From Rhizobium sp. Root708 (lineage in GTDB: Bacteria > Pseudomonadota > Alphaproteobacteria > Rhizobiales > Rhizobiaceae): a stretch of DNA of 64,000 nt. The stretch is from positions 248,073-312,072 of the forward strand of contig NZ_LMHV01000042.1 of the NCBI RefSeq assembly GCF_001429725.1, read 5' to 3'. The notes beneath the pieces are model-generated. The model searched no databases and was not told the DNA's origin. It saw only the letters and a program-made list of their open reading frames with translations. Position 1 is the first letter of the stretch. Each line of letters starts with the position of its first letter. A program made the translations under genes and the position numbers. Below, one piece after another: positions 60,260-64,000 of the stretch.

Positions 60260-62065
60260 ATGGATGCAGCTTTATCGCGGCCCGATCTCAATGACGCCGC
60301 CGGTCGCAGACCGTTCTTCGGCACGTTTTTAGCGATCTACGCTACCGCACTCGCCGTCGTGTTGTTCGACCTTGCAGACGGCGTGCTGTTCGTCGGCGAT
60401 GTCGATGACCAGATGCGTGAATTGCAGATCCGATATCTGATGTCGCCGGCGGGGCGATGGTTCGATCTCACGCTGCCTTCTATCTCGATGCCGGAAGCTT
60501 ACGTTTCGCCGTGGTCGAGATTGATCGACATGCCCTACGTCGCGATTGCGACCGTGCTTCGGCCGTTCATGTCTCTCGATCACGCCCTCGGGCTCGCCTT
60601 TCATATCTGGCCTCCCGTGATGCTGGCGCTGTTCTGCCTGACGGTCGCTTTCATCGTGCGGCGGTTGATCGGTAGTATCCCGCTGTCGCCGACATCGTGG
60701 GTGCTGACATTGATGTTGATGACGGTCCTGATGGCGGTCGCGGTTTTCGAGTTCGTGCCAGGCCGGATCGATCATCACAATGCGCAGCTTGTCTCGATGA
60801 TGCTGATGATGGCCGGATTTGTTCGCTGGGATCGCGTGGGGGGAGCGTTGGTCGGTGCCGCGGGCGCTCTCTCCATCGTTATCGGACTGGAGTGCCTGCC
60901 ATTGGTTGTCGTCGCCTATGGCTTGCTGGTCCTCAGCCATGTTGCGGGTGTTCGGGGTTCGCGCATCATGGTGGTCGCTGCTGGCGCCGGCATGAGTGTC
61001 GTTGCGGTCTTCGCCGCGCTGGCCTTCATTGGTCCGGTAGGCGCCCTGTCGACGCAATGCGATGCCTTCTCGGCGCCTTACCTGTTTCTCATCATCGGAA
61101 TATCGGGATCGCTTGCTTGCGCGGCGTGGGCGCTGCCTGAGTGCGCATCCGCGATCGGGCGGCTTTTGTGGTTGGGTTTGCCGGGATTGGTCGTCCTTGG
61201 TCTGGCTGCCTGGCTGTTTCCGCGCTGCCTTAACGGCCCCTACGACATGATCGATCCGGTGTCGCGGGCTCTCTGGTTCTCGCGCATCTGGCAGGAGAAG
61301 AGTTTCCTCTACCTGTATGAGAACGGTCAGTATTTTGTCGTGGCGTTGCTGGCGCTTTGCGTTGCCAGCGCCTTCCTGGCAGTTCCGTTTGTACTTGCTC
61401 AAATCAGGTTGGGAAAAATCGGTGTCGCTATCGCGTTCGCCATGGCGCTGACCGCGTTGCTTCTGACCTTCGCCGTAACGCGCAATATCCGCTTCCCGAT
61501 CGCCCTCATGCCGCCGTTTTTGCCGCCGGCGATCGCCTATTATATTGGTTCCTCGCGGTCGAGGAGAGGCCTTGGGATTGCTGCCGGGTGCGCCGTCGTG
61601 TCCGCCGTTGCGCTTGAAGGCCTTCGCTTTATCCTGCCCTCGCCGGCGCACTCGTTCGATGCTGTCGACTACATGACCGCCAGTGACTGCAGCGGCCAGG
61701 ACTTCGGTGCTCTCGGCGCGGTTCCAGCCGGGCGCATCGCCATCCCGCAGCGCATGGCACTGCCCGTACTCTTGGCGCGGCCCGAAGGGTTTTCAGTCGG
61801 CTCTGTCCCGTTTCACCGTGCATCGCCGGGGATGCGACGCATGTTTGACGCCTTTACCTCGTTGGATCCTTCGATCCGCCGCGCGGCACTGGCGCCCTTC
61901 GACTACGTCGCCGTCTGCCGGTTTCCGCTGCCGGTCGATCCGAAGCAGGCTCCGCTCTATGCGGCTTTGGCTGGCGGCGACGGTTGGCCGGGGCTGGAGA
62001 AGGTGCCCAATCCGAAGCCGAGCGACTTTCAGCTCTTCCGTATTGATCACGCGAAGCTCCAGTAA
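60260..62065 (+). CDS. polytopic GT-C-like membrane protein, distant STT3/PglB resemblance
   Basis: About 601 residues with around eleven transmembrane helices and a C-terminal soluble domain (about 460-600). The first extracytoplasmic loop holds the acidic GDVDDQMRELQIRYL (D47, D49, D50), like the DxD loop of GT-C glycosyltransferases. EFVPGRIDHHNAQL (D171-H172-H173) resembles the DHH signature of oligosaccharyltransferases. These point to a lipid-linked-sugar transferase, but the rest is not alignable by eye. ATG 60260 or GTG 60254 may be the start. No glycan genes are adjacent. Confidence 0.65.
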   Translation: MDAALSRPDLNDAAGRRPFFGTFLAIYATALAVVLFDLADGVLFVGDVDDQMRELQIRYLMSPAGRWFDLTLPSISMPEAYVSPWSRLIDMPYVAIATVLRPFMSLDHALGLAFHIWPPVMLALFCLTVAFIVRRLIGSIPLSPTSWVLTLMLMTVLMAVAVFEFVPGRIDHHNAQLVSMMLMMAGFVRWDRVGGALVGAAGALSIVIGLECLPLVVVAYGLLVLSHVAGVRGSRIMVVAAGAGMSVVAVFAALAFIGPVGALSTQCDAFSAPYLFLIIGISGSLACAAWALPECASAIGRLLWLGLPGLVVLGLAAWLFPRCLNGPYDMIDPVSRALWFSRIWQEKSFLYLYENGQYFVVALLALCVASAFLAVPFVLAQIRLGKIGVAIAFAMALTALLLTFAVTRNIRFPIALMPPFLPPAIAYYIGSSRSRRGLGIAAGCAVVSAVALEGLRFILPSPAHSFDAVDYMTASDCSGQDFGALGAVPAGRIAIPQRMALPVLLARPEGFSVGSVPFHRASPGMRRMFDAFTSLDPSIRRAALAPFDYVAVCRFPLPVDPKQAPLYAALAGGDGWPGLEKVPNPKPSDFQLFRIDHAKLQ

Positions 62066-62198
62066 GTACGGCTCCATCGCTCAAATTTGACCGTATGGCT
62101 GCAAAAGCCTCCGGTTTTTGGCGGCTGCGCGTTGCTCCTTGGTCCCAATTCGCCTACATAGCGGCAACTTCAAAATTCCCCGCCGGAGCAACTCATCA

Positions 62199-63848
<1,650 letters not shown>

Positions 63849-63872
63849 TTCCTGCGTTTTAACGGTAACACC

Positions 63873-63901
63873 AGAAAGCCCCGGTTCGCCGGGGTTTTTT
63901 T
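63873..63901 (+). terminator. ettA intrinsic terminator
   Basis: CCCCGG-TTCG-CCGGGG with a tetraloop, then TTTTTTT; 24 bases after the ettA stop. Confidence 0.9.
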
Positions 63902-63979
63902 GTGGGATGCTATGTCGCTAATTGCGCAGGTAATTTCGTGAATGGTCGAATTCCGGCTTGCCAGCCACATTCAATTCAC

Positions 63980-63995
63980 ATAAAGATATCTTTAT
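63980..63995. promoter_or_regulatory. palindromic operator ATAAAGATATCTTTAT at window edge
   Basis: Perfect 16-bp palindrome, with outer CA/TG pairs. Similar sites precede methionine/S-adenosylhomocysteine-cycle genes controlled by ArsR-type SahR-like regulators in alphaproteobacteria (from memory, not checked). The gene it serves lies outside the window. Confidence 0.5.
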
Positions 63996-64000
63996 ATGTT

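Noticed and set aside
60329..61651. 440-codon minus frame over the GT-C gene
   Set aside because: Extremely Arg/Asp/His-rich shadow; the + frame has transmembrane helices and motifs.

Overview
The window is about 64 kb of high-GC chromosome from an alphaproteobacterium of the Rhizobiaceae (Rhizobium/Ensifer/Agrobacterium type). The evidence is a complete thuEFGKAB-thuR trehalose/sucrose uptake and catabolism locus, a RopA/Omp2-type porin, an FnrN-type iron-sulfur regulator with anaeroboxes, general-stress (EcfG/RpoE2-type) promoters, and dnaG, kbl-tdh and rpoD lying close together. I saw no tRNA, rRNA, CRISPR array, insertion sequence or prophage. The content is mostly core and niche-adaptation genes.

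Layout. 1-1.3 kb: a truncated MarR-like gene and a probable three-hairpin sRNA. 1.3-12.3 kb: dnaG-recQ, a catalase-like peroxidase with cytochrome b561, a methyltransferase remnant, kbl-tdh (threonine catabolism), a GFA protein and rpoD. 12.4-24.2 kb: small regulators and housekeeping enzymes, including an ArsR/SRPBCC pair, a DUF930 protein, a porin, LysR, YjbQ, two tandem small secreted paralogs, NUDIX, free-Met-sulfoxide reductase and a DJ-1/PfpI protein. 24.3-33.5 kb: a low-oxygen respiration block, gbsR-cydD-cydC-cydA-cydB-cydX, next to hemN (broken by a one-base frameshift) and divergent fnrN. Perfect FNR boxes precede hemN/fnrN and the cyd operon. 33.6-42.6 kb: an aminotransferase, a palindromic mosaic repeat, and thuBAKGFE with divergent thuR. 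42.7-46.5 kb: a very clear anti-Shine-Dalgarno sRNA, a stress-promoter gene, and an aldehyde dehydrogenase module with DUF779 and an AcoR-like regulator lacking the AAA+ domain; matching operators lie upstream of enzyme and regulator. 46.6-51.1 kb: a bacterial NHEJ locus with two Ku genes converging on LigD. Both operons carry candidate EcfG promoters. 51.2-64 kb: an L,D-transpeptidase, an epimerase-like/BLH-like/RidA cluster, a four-gene operon of unknown pathway (alpha/beta hydrolase, DMT transporter, CoA transferase, TPP enzyme), RNase T2, a GT-C membrane protein and ettA. The window ends in a palindromic operator.

The most noteworthy signals are regulatory: the FNR boxes and perfect GbsR-side palindrome of the cyd operon, the TGTCGCA-N4-TGCGACA operator pair of the aldehyde module, the EcfG promoters on the NHEJ genes, and two unannotated sRNA candidates. 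The hemN frameshift, the methyltransferase stub and the TPP/CoA-transferase operon are the structural oddities.
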